A model generated the notes under the pieces. It worked only from the letters and a program-made list of their open reading frames with translations, was not told the origin of the DNA and did no database searches. A stretch of 64,000 nucleotides of DNA, taken from NCBI RefSeq assembly GCF_031179985.1, contig NZ_JAPSHJ010000008.1, forward strand, positions 1 to 64,000, in the 5' to 3' direction. The number at the start of each line of letters is the position of its first letter. Position 1 is the stretch's first letter. The translations under genes were made by a program, and so were the position numbers. The DNA comes from Arthrobacter sp. (GTDB lineage Bacteria > Actinomycetota > Actinomycetes > Actinomycetales > Micrococcaceae). This document shows, piece by piece, positions 24,805 to 33,610 of the stretch.

Positions 24805-24985
24805 GGGCTGAGTGTACGCGCTCGACGGCGGCCAGGTGGCCATGCGGATCCGCGCCGGCCGCACGGGCAATCAACATGTCTGAAGTGTTCCCCAAATTGA
24901 TGGTGATTCGTCATCAGGCAGCGTCAATCTTGGCTATAGGCTTGCGGGACATTGCTGATTCAATTGGGGGAGATGAGTCACTATC

Positions 24986-26065
24986 ATGCATAAATTTAAA
25001 ACTCTTGCTGTGGGTATTGTCGCTGTTCTTGGTCTAGCCGGTTGTGGGGGTACGCCAGGGACGGCGTCCCCTTCTTCCTCGCAGGCTTCCGGCGGATCAA
25101 GCGGCGAAACGTTGATTGTCTATACGAATTCGAACGGCGAAGGCCGGGGTGAGTGGCTGACCGAAAAGGCAGCAGCTGCCGGTTTCAAAATCGAAATCGT
25201 TGGTGTGGGCGGCGCGGATGCCACCAATAAGCTCATCGCAGAGAAGAACAACCCCATCGCCGACGTCGCCTTCGGGTTGAACAACATGTACTTCGAGCAG
25301 GTCAAGGCCGGCGGCGCAATCGAGCCCTACACGCCATCCTGGGCAGACGAAGTTGATTCTGAACTAGGCGACAAAAGCGACGATAAAGCCTATTGGCCGC
25401 TGGTAAAGCAGGCTATTCTGCTCGGCTATAACTCCGAGAAATTCAGCGCCGACAAAGCACCAAAGGACTGGACGGACCTGTGGACAAAGGACGAATTCAA
25501 GGATCGTTATGAGCGGGTCACGGGCTTGGGGACCGCAACGTCGCAACTGGTAGTCGCCAGTATCCTCACCCGCTATAGAGACGATTCCGGTGACCTGGGA
25601 ATTTCCGACGAAGGCTGGAGCCAGATCGAGCAATACTTCCAGCATGGCAGCCCAGCGGTACCAAAGACCGATCTCTTTGCCCGGATAGCTGGCGGTGAAG
25701 TGGACATGGGCCAGATGCCGTCGTCCATCATCCCGGAACGCGAGAAGACCTTCAAAGTCAATGTCGACGTCGTCAAGCCGTCCGTGGGTGTGCCGTTTGC
25801 TGTGGAGCAGGTGGCGATTGTGAAGGGGACTGACAAGAAGGAGGAGGCGCGGAAGTTCATCGACTGGTTCGGCGGAGCGGAATTCCAGGGCGAGTGGGCA
25901 CAGAAGTTCAACTCCATGCCCGTCAATGAGGGAGCCGTCACCAAAGCGAAACCGGAAGTGGTGGAGTTCGTGAATTCGCTGAAACAGCAGGACATCGACT
26001 GGATCTTTGTCCAGGAGAACATCGGGGCCTGGGTCGAGAAGATCGAACTCGAATACATGACGTAG
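24986..26065 (+). CDS. ABC importer substrate-binding lipoprotein (iron/phosphonate type)
   Basis: A 359-residue extracellular solute-binding protein. The signal peptide ends in the lipobox GLAGC with lipidated Cys20, followed by a Ser/Gly linker. The mature part begins ETLIVYTNSNGEGRGEWL and has ADVAFGLNNMYFEQVKAGG and a late FVQENIGAWVEKIE, like family-1 iron(III), thiamine and 2-aminoethylphosphonate binders. Fe(III) versus organophosphonate cannot be separated by eye. The upstream 115 bases and the first codons are clearly more AT-rich than the neighbourhood. It is the first gene of a three-gene importer operon. Confidence 0.87.
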   Translation: MHKFKTLAVGIVAVLGLAGCGGTPGTASPSSSQASGGSSGETLIVYTNSNGEGRGEWLTEKAAAAGFKIEIVGVGGADATNKLIAEKNNPIADVAFGLNNMYFEQVKAGGAIEPYTPSWADEVDSELGDKSDDKAYWPLVKQAILLGYNSEKFSADKAPKDWTDLWTKDEFKDRYERVTGLGTATSQLVVASILTRYRDDSGDLGISDEGWSQIEQYFQHGSPAVPKTDLFARIAGGEVDMGQMPSSIIPEREKTFKVNVDVVKPSVGVPFAVEQVAIVKGTDKKEEARKFIDWFGGAEFQGEWAQKFNSMPVNEGAVTKAKPEVVEFVNSLKQQDIDWIFVQENIGAWVEKIELEYMT

Positions 26066-26074
26066 AACGGACGG

Positions 26075-26102
26075 CGGGCGGAGCCAGACCCGGCCCCGCC
26101 CG
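26075..26102 (+). terminator. Intercistronic hairpin between binding protein and ATPase genes
   Basis: CGGGCGG (26075-26081) pairs with CCGCCCG (26096-26102), and a further GCC/GGC pair extends the stem. It lies 9 bases after the binding-protein stop. Such hairpins commonly stabilise the binding-protein mRNA or attenuate readthrough so that it exceeds the membrane components. Confidence 0.5.
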
Positions 26103-26151
26103 TCACAGGTTTCTACATTCTCGAACACACTCCTTCCAGACAGGCTTTCCC

Positions 26152-27291
26152 ATGATCCGCTTGGACAACATCGAAGTTACCTTTGGAGATTTCATCGCCA
26201 TTCCCGGTTTGACGCTGGACGTGAAACAAGGGGAATTCTTTACCCTGCTGGGACCCTCCGGTTGCGGAAAAACGACGGCGTTGCGCACCTTGGCGGGGTT
26301 CATCGAACCATCTGCGGGAGATGTTTATGTTGACGGCAAGGCCGTAACCCGGCTGCCAAGCGACAAACGCCAGGTGGGCATGGTGTTCCAGAACTACGCC
26401 CTGTTTCCCAGCATGAGCGTGTGGGAGAACATCGCCTTTGGCCTTCGCGTGCGTAAGGAAAAGCCTGCGGACAGCGACCGGATGGTGCGCGAAATCGCCC
26501 GGCGGGTTGACCTCTCGGATGCCCAGCTGAGTAAGAACGTCGCGGAACTGTCCGGCGGACAACAGCAGCGTGTGGCGGTGGCCCGGGCCCTGGTGCTCCA
26601 GCCCAAGATCCTGCTGCTGGACGAGCCCCTGTCCAACCTCGATGCGAAGCTCAGGCATCAGTTGCGGCAGCAGCTCAAGGACCTGCAAAGCGAATTCGGC
26701 ATCACCACCGTCTATGTGACGCACGATCAGGATGAGGCCCTGGCCATGAGTGACCGGGTTGCCGTCTTCAACAAGGGCATGGTGGAACAAGTGGGCACGC
26801 CGCAGACCATTTACGACGAATCCGCCACGGAATTCGTTTGCAACTTCATCGGGGACAGTTCGGCGCTGACGCCTGAGTTCATCGCCGAACTCAACCGGCA
26901 GTCCCGCACCCCGTTGGACCCCGCCGCCCGCTCGTACCTCCGGGTGGAGAAGGCTTGGCTGGAACCTGGCACAGGCCGTGAATGGGGCTCGGGCACCGGT
27001 GCACACCGCAACTTGGGCACGGATTTTGGCGCAGCCGTTCCCGAGGAAGCGGTGGCGCTCGAAGGGACCGTGGTCTCGCGGACCTACCACGGGCTTCACA
27101 GCAGATACCGCGTGAAATCCCACGGTTCGGAATTGAGCATCATCGTCCGGGAGGACGGGAGCAGGCGGCCAGATTCCGGGGCAAGGGTGACTGTCCATAT
27201 CAGGCCGGAACACGTCCTCCAATATCACCCGGAGACCGGGAGCAGGCTCGAAAATACAGCCTTCGCGACGTCCGCAACCTCCCAGCCATGA
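26152..27291 (+). CDS. ABC importer ATP-binding protein (FbpC/PotA-like)
   Basis: A 379-residue ATPase. Walker A GPSGCGKT (34-41), Q-loop around VFQNYALFPSMSV, signature LSGGQQQRVAVAR (134-146), Walker B ILLLDEP (153-159) and H-loop VTHDQDEA are all intact. Residues about 290-370 form a TOBE regulatory domain. It would power import through the downstream fused permease. The stop overlaps the permease start by 4 bases (ATGA at 27288). Confidence 0.95.
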   Translation: MIRLDNIEVTFGDFIAIPGLTLDVKQGEFFTLLGPSGCGKTTALRTLAGFIEPSAGDVYVDGKAVTRLPSDKRQVGMVFQNYALFPSMSVWENIAFGLRVRKEKPADSDRMVREIARRVDLSDAQLSKNVAELSGGQQQRVAVARALVLQPKILLLDEPLSNLDAKLRHQLRQQLKDLQSEFGITTVYVTHDQDEALAMSDRVAVFNKGMVEQVGTPQTIYDESATEFVCNFIGDSSALTPEFIAELNRQSRTPLDPAARSYLRVEKAWLEPGTGREWGSGTGAHRNLGTDFGAAVPEEAVALEGTVVSRTYHGLHSRYRVKSHGSELSIIVREDGSRRPDSGARVTVHIRPEHVLQYHPETGSRLENTAFATSATSQP

Positions 27292-29072
27292 GCGGAACAT
27301 CCGTCAGGTCAATGCTGAGATCGCCCTTCGTGATTCTGGTGGGCGTGGTGCTCACCTGGTTCATCGCGGCCTTCCTTGTCTGGCCAAATGCGAACGTCTT
27401 GATTGCCACATTTTTCCCCGATGGAAGCTTTTCCGGCCGGGCGGCTGAGAAGCTCCTGTCCTCCGACCGCGCCATGAAATCCCTCGGCAACAGCTTCATG
27501 TTGGCGGCGGCACTCTCCATCACAGTGAACATTGTGGGGATCTTCATTGTGCTGGTAACGCACTACTTCAGGATCCGCGGGTCGCGGATCCTGTTCCTGG
27601 GCTACGCCACCACGTTTATCTACGGCGGCATTGTGCTCGCTGCCGGCTATAAGTTCATCTACGGCGAGAAGGGCATTGTCACTGTTCTCCTGGCCGGCAT
27701 GTTCCCCGGGATGGATGCGGGTTGGTTCTCCGGCTTCTTTGCCGTCCTGGTGGTCATGACTTTTGCCACTACCACCAACCACATGCTCTTTGTTGCCAAC
27801 GCGTTGAAAGGCGTTGATTTCCAGACCATTGAAGCCGCCAGGAACATGGGCGCCTCAACCTGGACCATCCTGCGCCGGATCGTCCTGCCCATGCTCAAGC
27901 CCACATTGTTTGCGGCCACCATCCTCTCCTTCCTGACCGGTCTGGGTGCCCTGAGCGCACCTCAGGTCCTTGGCGGCCGGGAGTTCCAGACCATCACCCC
28001 GATGATCCTGACCTTCACCAACAGCCCCACGTCCCGGGACCTCGCCGCCTTGCTTGCCGTGATCCTTGGTGTGGCCACCATTTTGATGCTTGCCGTGATG
28101 ACCCGTCTGGAAAAGGGCGGCACCTACTTCTCACTATCCAAGGTGTCCTCACGGCTCGAGAAGCAGGCCATCACCAACCCATTGGCCAACGTCCTGATGC
28201 ACGCGGCCGCTTATCTGCTCTTTGCCGTGTACACCCTGCCCGTTGTCCTGATCGTGCTTTTTTCATTCGCCGACAGTGCAGCTATCCAAACCGGCCAACT
28301 GTCCCTGTCCAGCCTCACGCTGGAGAACTATGTCAGGGTGCTCACCCAGCCTTCCGGCCTTCGTCCGTTCATCATCAGCATTGTCTACAGCGCCCTGGCC
28401 GCAGTCATCACGGTGGGAGGGCTTTTGTTCGTCGCGCGGCTGATCCAGAAGCACCAGAACTGGCTCACCACGCTCTTCGAATACCTTCTGCATATCCCGT
28501 GGATCCTGCCGTCAGCACTCCTCGCCCTGGGCCTGATCATCAGCTACGACCACCCGAATCCCCTCGTCGGCGGAGCCGTCCTGACCGGGACAACGGTCAT
28601 CCTGCTGATCGCCTTCGTCACCGTCAAGATTCCTTTTACCCTCAGGATGCTCAAGGCAACTTTCACCACAGTGAACTCCTCACTGGAGGAGGCCGCCGCC
28701 ATTATGGGAGCCAGGACCCTGTATGTCTTCCGCCGCATCCTGTTGCCGATTGTCCTGCCCACGGCCGCGGCCATCGCTGCACTGAACTTCAACAGCCTGC
28801 TGGACGACTATGACACCGCCATTTTCCTGGCCCACCCGCTATTCCAGCCGCTTGGGCTGATCATCAAGGCCAACACAGAGGGGGCCGAAGGGGTGGACGG
28901 CGTCTCGAACACCTTCGTCTATACGGTGCTCCTCATGGTCATCACGGGGCTCACGATGTACATCGTGTACGGGCGGGCACGCTCACGGGCTGGCCGCACG
29001 CCGCAGGAACTCCCGCCGTTGCCAGCGGCCGAGAGTTCCCTTCCAGCTACCGTTTCCAGCGCTGCTCCCTAG
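27288..29072 (+). CDS. ABC importer fused permease (FbpB-like, two BPD domains)
   Basis: A 594-residue membrane protein with about 12 transmembrane segments and two copies of the EAA ATPase-docking loop: EAARNMGASTWTILRRIVLP near residue 180 and EEAAAIMGARTLYVFRRILL near residue 470. This duplicated architecture is the rule for Fe(III)- and 2-aminoethylphosphonate-type importers. I chose the ATG at 27288 (MSGTSVRSMLRSPFVIL) because it overlaps the ATPase stop and precedes the first membrane helix directly. Longer in-frame starts would overlap most of the ATPase gene. The C-terminal tail is Pro/Ala-rich. Confidence 0.93.
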   Translation: MSGTSVRSMLRSPFVILVGVVLTWFIAAFLVWPNANVLIATFFPDGSFSGRAAEKLLSSDRAMKSLGNSFMLAAALSITVNIVGIFIVLVTHYFRIRGSRILFLGYATTFIYGGIVLAAGYKFIYGEKGIVTVLLAGMFPGMDAGWFSGFFAVLVVMTFATTTNHMLFVANALKGVDFQTIEAARNMGASTWTILRRIVLPMLKPTLFAATILSFLTGLGALSAPQVLGGREFQTITPMILTFTNSPTSRDLAALLAVILGVATILMLAVMTRLEKGGTYFSLSKVSSRLEKQAITNPLANVLMHAAAYLLFAVYTLPVVLIVLFSFADSAAIQTGQLSLSSLTLENYVRVLTQPSGLRPFIISIVYSALAAVITVGGLLFVARLIQKHQNWLTTLFEYLLHIPWILPSALLALGLIISYDHPNPLVGGAVLTGTTVILLIAFVTVKIPFTLRMLKATFTTVNSSLEEAAAIMGARTLYVFRRILLPIVLPTAAAIAALNFNSLLDDYDTAIFLAHPLFQPLGLIIKANTEGAEGVDGVSNTFVYTVLLMVITGLTMYIVYGRARSRAGRTPQELPPLPAAESSLPATVSSAAP

Positions 29073-29106
29073 CCAGACGCATGGGAAAGCCCGACGGCGG
29101 TGCCTC

Positions 29107-30297
29107 CTACGCTGCTCCCGGCCAGCCGGTGTAAGCCTCAGCCAGGTACGCCTGCCCATGGCGGGAGGAAACCACCGAGTTAAGCTCCCCCAGTTGGCGG
29201 GCACGTGAAAACCCGTCAGCGTACGCCGGGGTGTGGAGCATCGAAGTCATCCAGTACGAAAATTGCTGGGCTTTCCACACGCGGTCCAGGGCGCGGCTGC
29301 TGTAGGAGTCCAACAGTTCGGTGGAACCCCGGGAGTAGTAGCTGTCCAGGCCCTCGAACAACATTTTCACGTCGTGGATGGCCAGGTTGAGGCCCTTCGC
29401 TCCGGTAGGGGGAACGGTGTGGGCGGCGTCCCCGGCCAGGAACAGGTTGCCATGCCGCATGGGAGTGTGGACAAAACTGCGGAATTTCAGCACCATTTTG
29501 TCGATGACCGGCCCCTCCTTGAGCGTGAACCCGTTGCCATTCACGCGGCTGCGGAAAGTCTCCCAGATGCGGTCATCGTTCCACTCCGCCACGTTTTCGT
29601 CTGGATCGCACTGAAAGTACATGCGTTGAACGGTGGGAGTGCGCTGGCTGATCAGGGCGAACCCATTCTCGGAGTTGGCATAGATCAGCTCATCGGAACT
29701 TCGCGGAGCCTCCGCCAGAATGCCGAACCAGGCGAAGGGATATTTGTGGAAGTACCATTTCCGGTGCGCTTCCGGGATCTGCAGCCTGCACTGGCTGCGG
29801 GACCCGTCCGCGCCCGCAATGAAGTCGGCCCGAAGCTCATAGTCCACCCCGTCTGCCCCTGTAAACCAGACCTTCGGCTTGCCCTCGATGTCGTGAAGAC
29901 GTGTGTCAGTGACGCTGTAGCGGATGTCGCCGCCGTCGGCCTCCCGTCGTGCAGCGAGGTCTCTGAAGACATCCGTCTGGGGATAGAGCCACACGGATTC
30001 GCCCACCAGCTCCTTGAAGTCGATGCGGTGGCTTTCGCCTTTGAGTCGCAGTTCAATGCCGTCATGACGATCCCCGTCCCGGAGCACCCGGTCCGACACA
30101 CCGCTGTCCACGAGCATGTTCACGGTGCCGTGTTCCAGGATTCCCGCGCGTACCGTTTCGGAAATTTCCTCCCGGCTGCGGATCTCCACCACTGTTGAGG
30201 CAATTCCGGATTTCGCCAGGAGGTGCGAAAGCATCAGGCCTGCGGGTCCTGCCCCCAGGATGGCCACTTGGGTGGTGACGACGGTACGTTCTGCCAT
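29107..30297 (-). CDS. pobA: 4-hydroxybenzoate 3-monooxygenase
   Basis: A 396-residue flavin hydroxylase converting 4-hydroxybenzoate to protocatechuate with NAD(P)H and O2. It starts at the ATG at 30297 (MAERTVVTTQ) after AGGAAC. Motifs: VAILGAGPAGLMLSHLL (11-28), the PobA-specific ILEHGTVNMLVDSG, ADFIAGADGSRSQCR, and AGDAAHTVPPTGAKGLNLA. The product is the substrate of the pca operon at the right end of the window, 31 kb away. It lies downstream of an IclR gene on the same strand, with a palindromic operator in the 116-base gap. Confidence 0.95.
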   Translation of the reverse strand: MAERTVVTTQVAILGAGPAGLMLSHLLAKSGIASTVVEIRSREEISETVRAGILEHGTVNMLVDSGVSDRVLRDGDRHDGIELRLKGESHRIDFKELVGESVWLYPQTDVFRDLAARREADGGDIRYSVTDTRLHDIEGKPKVWFTGADGVDYELRADFIAGADGSRSQCRLQIPEAHRKWYFHKYPFAWFGILAEAPRSSDELIYANSENGFALISQRTPTVQRMYFQCDPDENVAEWNDDRIWETFRSRVNGNGFTLKEGPVIDKMVLKFRSFVHTPMRHGNLFLAGDAAHTVPPTGAKGLNLAIHDVKMLFEGLDSYYSRGSTELLDSYSSRALDRVWKAQQFSYWMTSMLHTPAYADGFSRARQLGELNSVVSSRHGQAYLAEAYTGWPGAA

Positions 30298-30395
30298 GGT
30301 GTTCCTCGCTTCATCGCGTGTGGGAGCAGAGGCTACGGAGCCTGCTTGTTGATCTGGCATCAGTGTGTCCCTGAAAGGCCCCGGCGCATCATGTC

Positions 30396-30414
30396 GATTC
30401 CGTTGAACGGAATC
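30396..30414. promoter_or_regulatory. IclR-type operator upstream of pobA
   Basis: The 19-base GATTCCGTTGAACGGAATC is a palindrome with a single central unpaired base. It lies 99 bases upstream of the pobA start and overlaps the last base of the iclR stop codon. A related palindrome, TTCCATTCAATGGAA, precedes the iclR gene itself. The shared pattern TTCCRTT-N-AAYGGAA suggests one regulator for both. Confidence 0.6.
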
Positions 30415-31163
30415 TACGTCACGGCTTCCCCCAGTTGGCGCCCTATCCCACGGGCCGCTGTCTGGAGCGCCGGAATCAGAGCCTGCAGGCGCATCTCATG
30501 CAACGGAACAACCACTCCGAGAGCCGCCAGGGCGTTCTTTCGCCGGTCAAAAACGGGCACGGCGATACCCCACGTATCCGGGTCCACAACCCCCGCCAGC
30601 TGGGCGTACCCCTGACGGTTTGCCTCGGCCAGGAGCACACGCATCTCGCGAGGGCTTATCCGGCCGGAGGGATCGGCAAACTGATCCAGGTACTCCCCTT
30701 GGAGATCCTTTGGCTTGAATGCCATCAGAGCGACGCCGGCCGATGAGATGTGCACCGGCATTCTTCGCGCAATTTGCGCGCGGTTAGCCACCGACCCCCG
30801 ACGGGACAACCTTTCCACAAACAGAACCTCCCAACCGTCCAGGACTGCAAGGTTCACATTCTGGTTCAGCACCTGTTGGATGTCCTCCATGAAGGGCAAC
30901 GCGGCCTGCCGCAGGACGAGCGCCGGGGAATTACGGTTGACGAGCTCCCACAGCCGCAGTCCCAGCCGCACCGAACCGCCGTCGCCCAGATCCACGAGTC
31001 CGTGCTGGGCGAGTTGCCGGACCAGTCTGTGGGTGGTGGTGAGCGGAAGCCCCGCGAGCTCGGCAAGCTGCGAAAGCTGTAGGCTGCTCACGCCATCGGG
31101 AAATGCGGCGATGACCCGCACAACGCGGTCCACCACCGAGTCTCCCGACATAGAGTTGGCCAC
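30414..31163 (-). CDS. IclR-family regulator, probable PobR of pobA
   Basis: A 249-residue IclR protein. The winged helix-turn-helix is at about 20-65 (SSLQLSQLAELAGLPLTTTH, then RLVRQLAQHGL) and the C-terminal ligand domain has MPVHISSAGVALMAF and PDTWGIAVPVFD. IclR proteins often govern aromatic catabolism (PobR, PcaU, PcaR), and this one precedes pobA and has matched palindromes at both promoters. 4-hydroxybenzoate as effector is inference. The N-terminal methionine at 31163 could be replaced by Met5. Confidence 0.88.
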   Translation of the reverse strand: MANSMSGDSVVDRVVRVIAAFPDGVSSLQLSQLAELAGLPLTTTHRLVRQLAQHGLVDLGDGGSVRLGLRLWELVNRNSPALVLRQAALPFMEDIQQVLNQNVNLAVLDGWEVLFVERLSRRGSVANRAQIARRMPVHISSAGVALMAFKPKDLQGEYLDQFADPSGRISPREMRVLLAEANRQGYAQLAGVVDPDTWGIAVPVFDRRKNALAALGVVVPLHEMRLQALIPALQTAARGIGRQLGEAVT

Positions 31164-31211
31164 GGCTTCCTAATCTCCCAGCGAGTCCACCGAGCAGAGA
31201 TTCCAGAAGGA

Positions 31212-31226
31212 TTCCATTCAATGGAA
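31212..31226. promoter_or_regulatory. IclR-type operator upstream of the iclR gene
   Basis: TTCCATTCAATGGAA is a 15-base palindrome with one central unpaired base, 49 bases upstream of the iclR start. It resembles the pobA operator at 30396 and is likely the autoregulation site. Confidence 0.55.
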
Positions 31227-31261
31227 ATAACGCCTTCACCCTACCCTGCGTCAGGGGAAGG

Positions 31262-32440
31262 TCAGAGAGACCTGTTGAGGCTCCGGCGCAACAGCAACGA
31301 ACCCAGCAGCAACAGCGCAACCGCCATGGCCGCCAGCACTCCGAGTTGAGGCAGGATGTCCCCTAAACCGCCTTCATGCCGCTGAATCTCGGCAAACGCG
31401 TCGTACGCAAACCGGTGTGGAGTGATGTAGGAGACCGTCCTGAGCGTCTCGGGGAACAGTTCAGGAGGCACCATGCAGCCGCCCAACCCGGCCAGAACCA
31501 AGCCCGCTCCAACCCCCACTCCGGAAGCAGCGCCGTCGTTGTCCATTACAGATCCGATCACCATGGCCGCCGCCGCTGAAACAGTGCAGAACAACGCCAA
31601 AACCAGCACTGACAGTGCAATGCTGCCCCACTGGACGCCGAAGAGCAGTGCGGTCCCCAGCATGATGTAGCCGCCCTGCACCAGCGCAATAGCAAACCTG
31701 CCCAGAGCCTGCCCCGCTACGGCTTGCCCGCTTGAAACAGGTGCTGCCAACATCCGTGGGATCACTCCCAGTTTCCTTGCCTGGATCAAGGTGGTGGCGC
31801 CCGTCAAAGAACTCAAGAACACAAAAAGCAGCAGCTGCTGGGCTGCTCCAAGATCGAACTGGCCCAGGCCGCGGAACTCCTGGGCGATTTCACTGGTATC
31901 CACCACCTCCACTTTCGGGGCCGAGAGCCTCTGCGAGGCGGCTGCCAGCGCTTCATCTGCCTGTGCAGCGGGCAGGCCTGCCTGAGTCAGTGCTGCGAGC
32001 TGGCCGCGCTCCACGTTGACCGATTGAATGGCCGTACGCACCTGTTGCATAACTGCCTGCGCGCCGGACTGCGACCCCATCACCACCTCAACCTCAGCAG
32101 GTCTCCCGGCTTCGGACCCGCCGGCATCGAATTCTGCAGCGGCCGCCTCTGAGATGAATAGCCCGACGTCGGTGCTGCCGCGGCTCAGCTCCTGCCGCAC
32201 GGTATCCGCTCCCGCGAAGGTGACGTCGACGTCGGCTGCTTCGAGTTTCGTCTTGATGGCCTCGGCCAGCGACGATCCAGAACCCGAAATGGCTACGCGC
32301 GACTGCCCGGCACCCGCGCCGAACTGTGAGCCGATCAGCAGGATCAGCATGAGCGGAAAGATGAACACAAAGAAGATGTTGGACCTGTCCCGCAGGAACC
32401 GTTTCAGCTCCACACCCGCGAGCGCCAGCACTGCCGTCAT
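31262..32440 (-). CDS. ABC-2 type exporter permease
   Basis: A 392-residue permease with an N-terminal membrane helix (NIFFVFIFPLMLILLIGS) and a large extracytoplasmic region (about 45-205). Five further membrane segments follow, with the ABC-2 landmark LLFVFLSSLTGATTLIQARK. It pairs with the neighbouring permease and ATPase as a heterodimeric drug or lipid exporter of the DrrB/YhgE-related kind. The last four bases of the upstream permease gene overlap its start. It is the final gene of the operon. The substrate is unknown. Confidence 0.88.
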   Translation of the reverse strand: MTAVLALAGVELKRFLRDRSNIFFVFIFPLMLILLIGSQFGAGAGQSRVAISGSGSSLAEAIKTKLEAADVDVTFAGADTVRQELSRGSTDVGLFISEAAAAEFDAGGSEAGRPAEVEVVMGSQSGAQAVMQQVRTAIQSVNVERGQLAALTQAGLPAAQADEALAAASQRLSAPKVEVVDTSEIAQEFRGLGQFDLGAAQQLLLFVFLSSLTGATTLIQARKLGVIPRMLAAPVSSGQAVAGQALGRFAIALVQGGYIMLGTALLFGVQWGSIALSVLVLALFCTVSAAAAMVIGSVMDNDGAASGVGVGAGLVLAGLGGCMVPPELFPETLRTVSYITPHRFAYDAFAEIQRHEGGLGDILPQLGVLAAMAVALLLLGSLLLRRSLNRSL

Positions 32441-33609
32441 GCCCGTGCCCCCCGGTCCGGAATGATCCTGGCTATGACCAGACAGATCCCGGCGAACACC
32501 AGCATCACAGTGATGGGAGCACCAACCTCTGCCAAGCCGCCCCCACCGGCGGAAATCCCCAGGCCGCGGATGAACGCGCCAACCGGGTTGATGTCCAAAA
32601 GGGTCTGGGCAAACCCAGAGCCCTGGATGGGAAAAAATGCCCCGCCTGCTATGCCCAGCACCATGGCCAGGATGGACTGCGCCACGTTAGCCTGTTCGGC
32701 AGTCCTGACCATGCGGGCCACGATGAAGGTGAGGCTTGTTGCCGCGGCCACCACGCTGAGAGTCAGCGCACCAACCACCAGAGGGGATCCGAAATCGACT
32801 CCGAACAGCAGCGATCCGGTAACCAGCAACACTCCGGTGGCCGCCACGCCGAGGATAAAACCGACGGCGGCCTTCGACGCCATGATGGTTCCGTGGCCGA
32901 GGGGCATGGACTTAAGCCGCGCCAGGGTGCCCTCCTCGCGCTCTGCCAGCAGTCCCAGGACTCCGAAGCCGACGGTGAACATCAGGAAGAGGCCGGCCTG
33001 GCCGGCAACCAGTGTTCCGTGGAAAGAAAGCTGCTCGTCCGAAGCCTGCCCTTCCTTGAGGATCAGTGCAGGGGCTCCGGCCGCCGCCTGGTTCCCGATA
33101 GCGGCTATGGTGTCAGGGGGAAGTCCGGCAGAACCTGCCGCGGCCGCCGCTACGGAAGCAGCGTGCAACTGGTCCACCACTCCCACCACCACGGAGATGA
33201 GGACGTCCGTTTCCAGTCCGGCGCCGTCGCCCTGAACCACCTGCACAGTGGGTGATGATCCTGATCTGAGCGAGCCGCCGAAGTCCTCAGGGACGATGAG
33301 TGCCATGTCGGCTGCACCTGACCCGGCCGCCGCACGGGCGTCGTCGGCCGACATCCTGTTGAGAGTAACGTCCACTACCTCCTGGGACTCAACGGTGTCC
33401 AGAACGGTTATAGCCAACTGGTCGTCGTTGGCGGCGCTTGCGGCAACCGTCACAGGCTCCAGCCCGGGGTCGTCGCTGCCAAAACCGCCAGTGACGAGGC
33501 TCAGCACACCCATCAAGGCAAGCGGAACGACGAGTGAAAAAACGAAGACTGACCTATCGCGGACGCGTTGCCTCAGGTCTTTGAGAATCATGATCCACAG
33601 CTGGCGCAT
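32437..33609 (-). CDS. ABC-2 type exporter permease
   Basis: A 390-residue permease of the same architecture as its partner: an N-terminal helix (SVFVFSLVVPLALMGVLSLV), an extracytoplasmic domain to about residue 210 and a membrane core with FLMFTVGFGVLGLLAEREEG (the ABC-2 consensus including an ERE motif). Low identity between the two permeases suggests a true heterodimer. Its start is one base from the ATPase stop and its end overlaps the next permease by four bases. Confidence 0.88.
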   Translation of the reverse strand: MRQLWIMILKDLRQRVRDRSVFVFSLVVPLALMGVLSLVTGGFGSDDPGLEPVTVAASAANDDQLAITVLDTVESQEVVDVTLNRMSADDARAAAGSGAADMALIVPEDFGGSLRSGSSPTVQVVQGDGAGLETDVLISVVVGVVDQLHAASVAAAAAGSAGLPPDTIAAIGNQAAAGAPALILKEGQASDEQLSFHGTLVAGQAGLFLMFTVGFGVLGLLAEREEGTLARLKSMPLGHGTIMASKAAVGFILGVAATGVLLVTGSLLFGVDFGSPLVVGALTLSVVAAATSLTFIVARMVRTAEQANVAQSILAMVLGIAGGAFFPIQGSGFAQTLLDINPVGAFIRGLGISAGGGGLAEVGAPITVMLVFAGICLVIARIIPDRGARA

Positions 33610-33610
33610 A

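Noticed and set aside
24929..24950. IdeR/DtxR iron box before the ABC binding protein
   Set aside because: TTGGCTATAGGCTTGC resembles the consensus in parts only; too many mismatches in the symmetric positions to claim it.
26113..27300. 395-codon minus-strand frame opposite the ABC ATPase
   Set aside because: Antisense shadow; the plus-strand ATPase has every expected motif.
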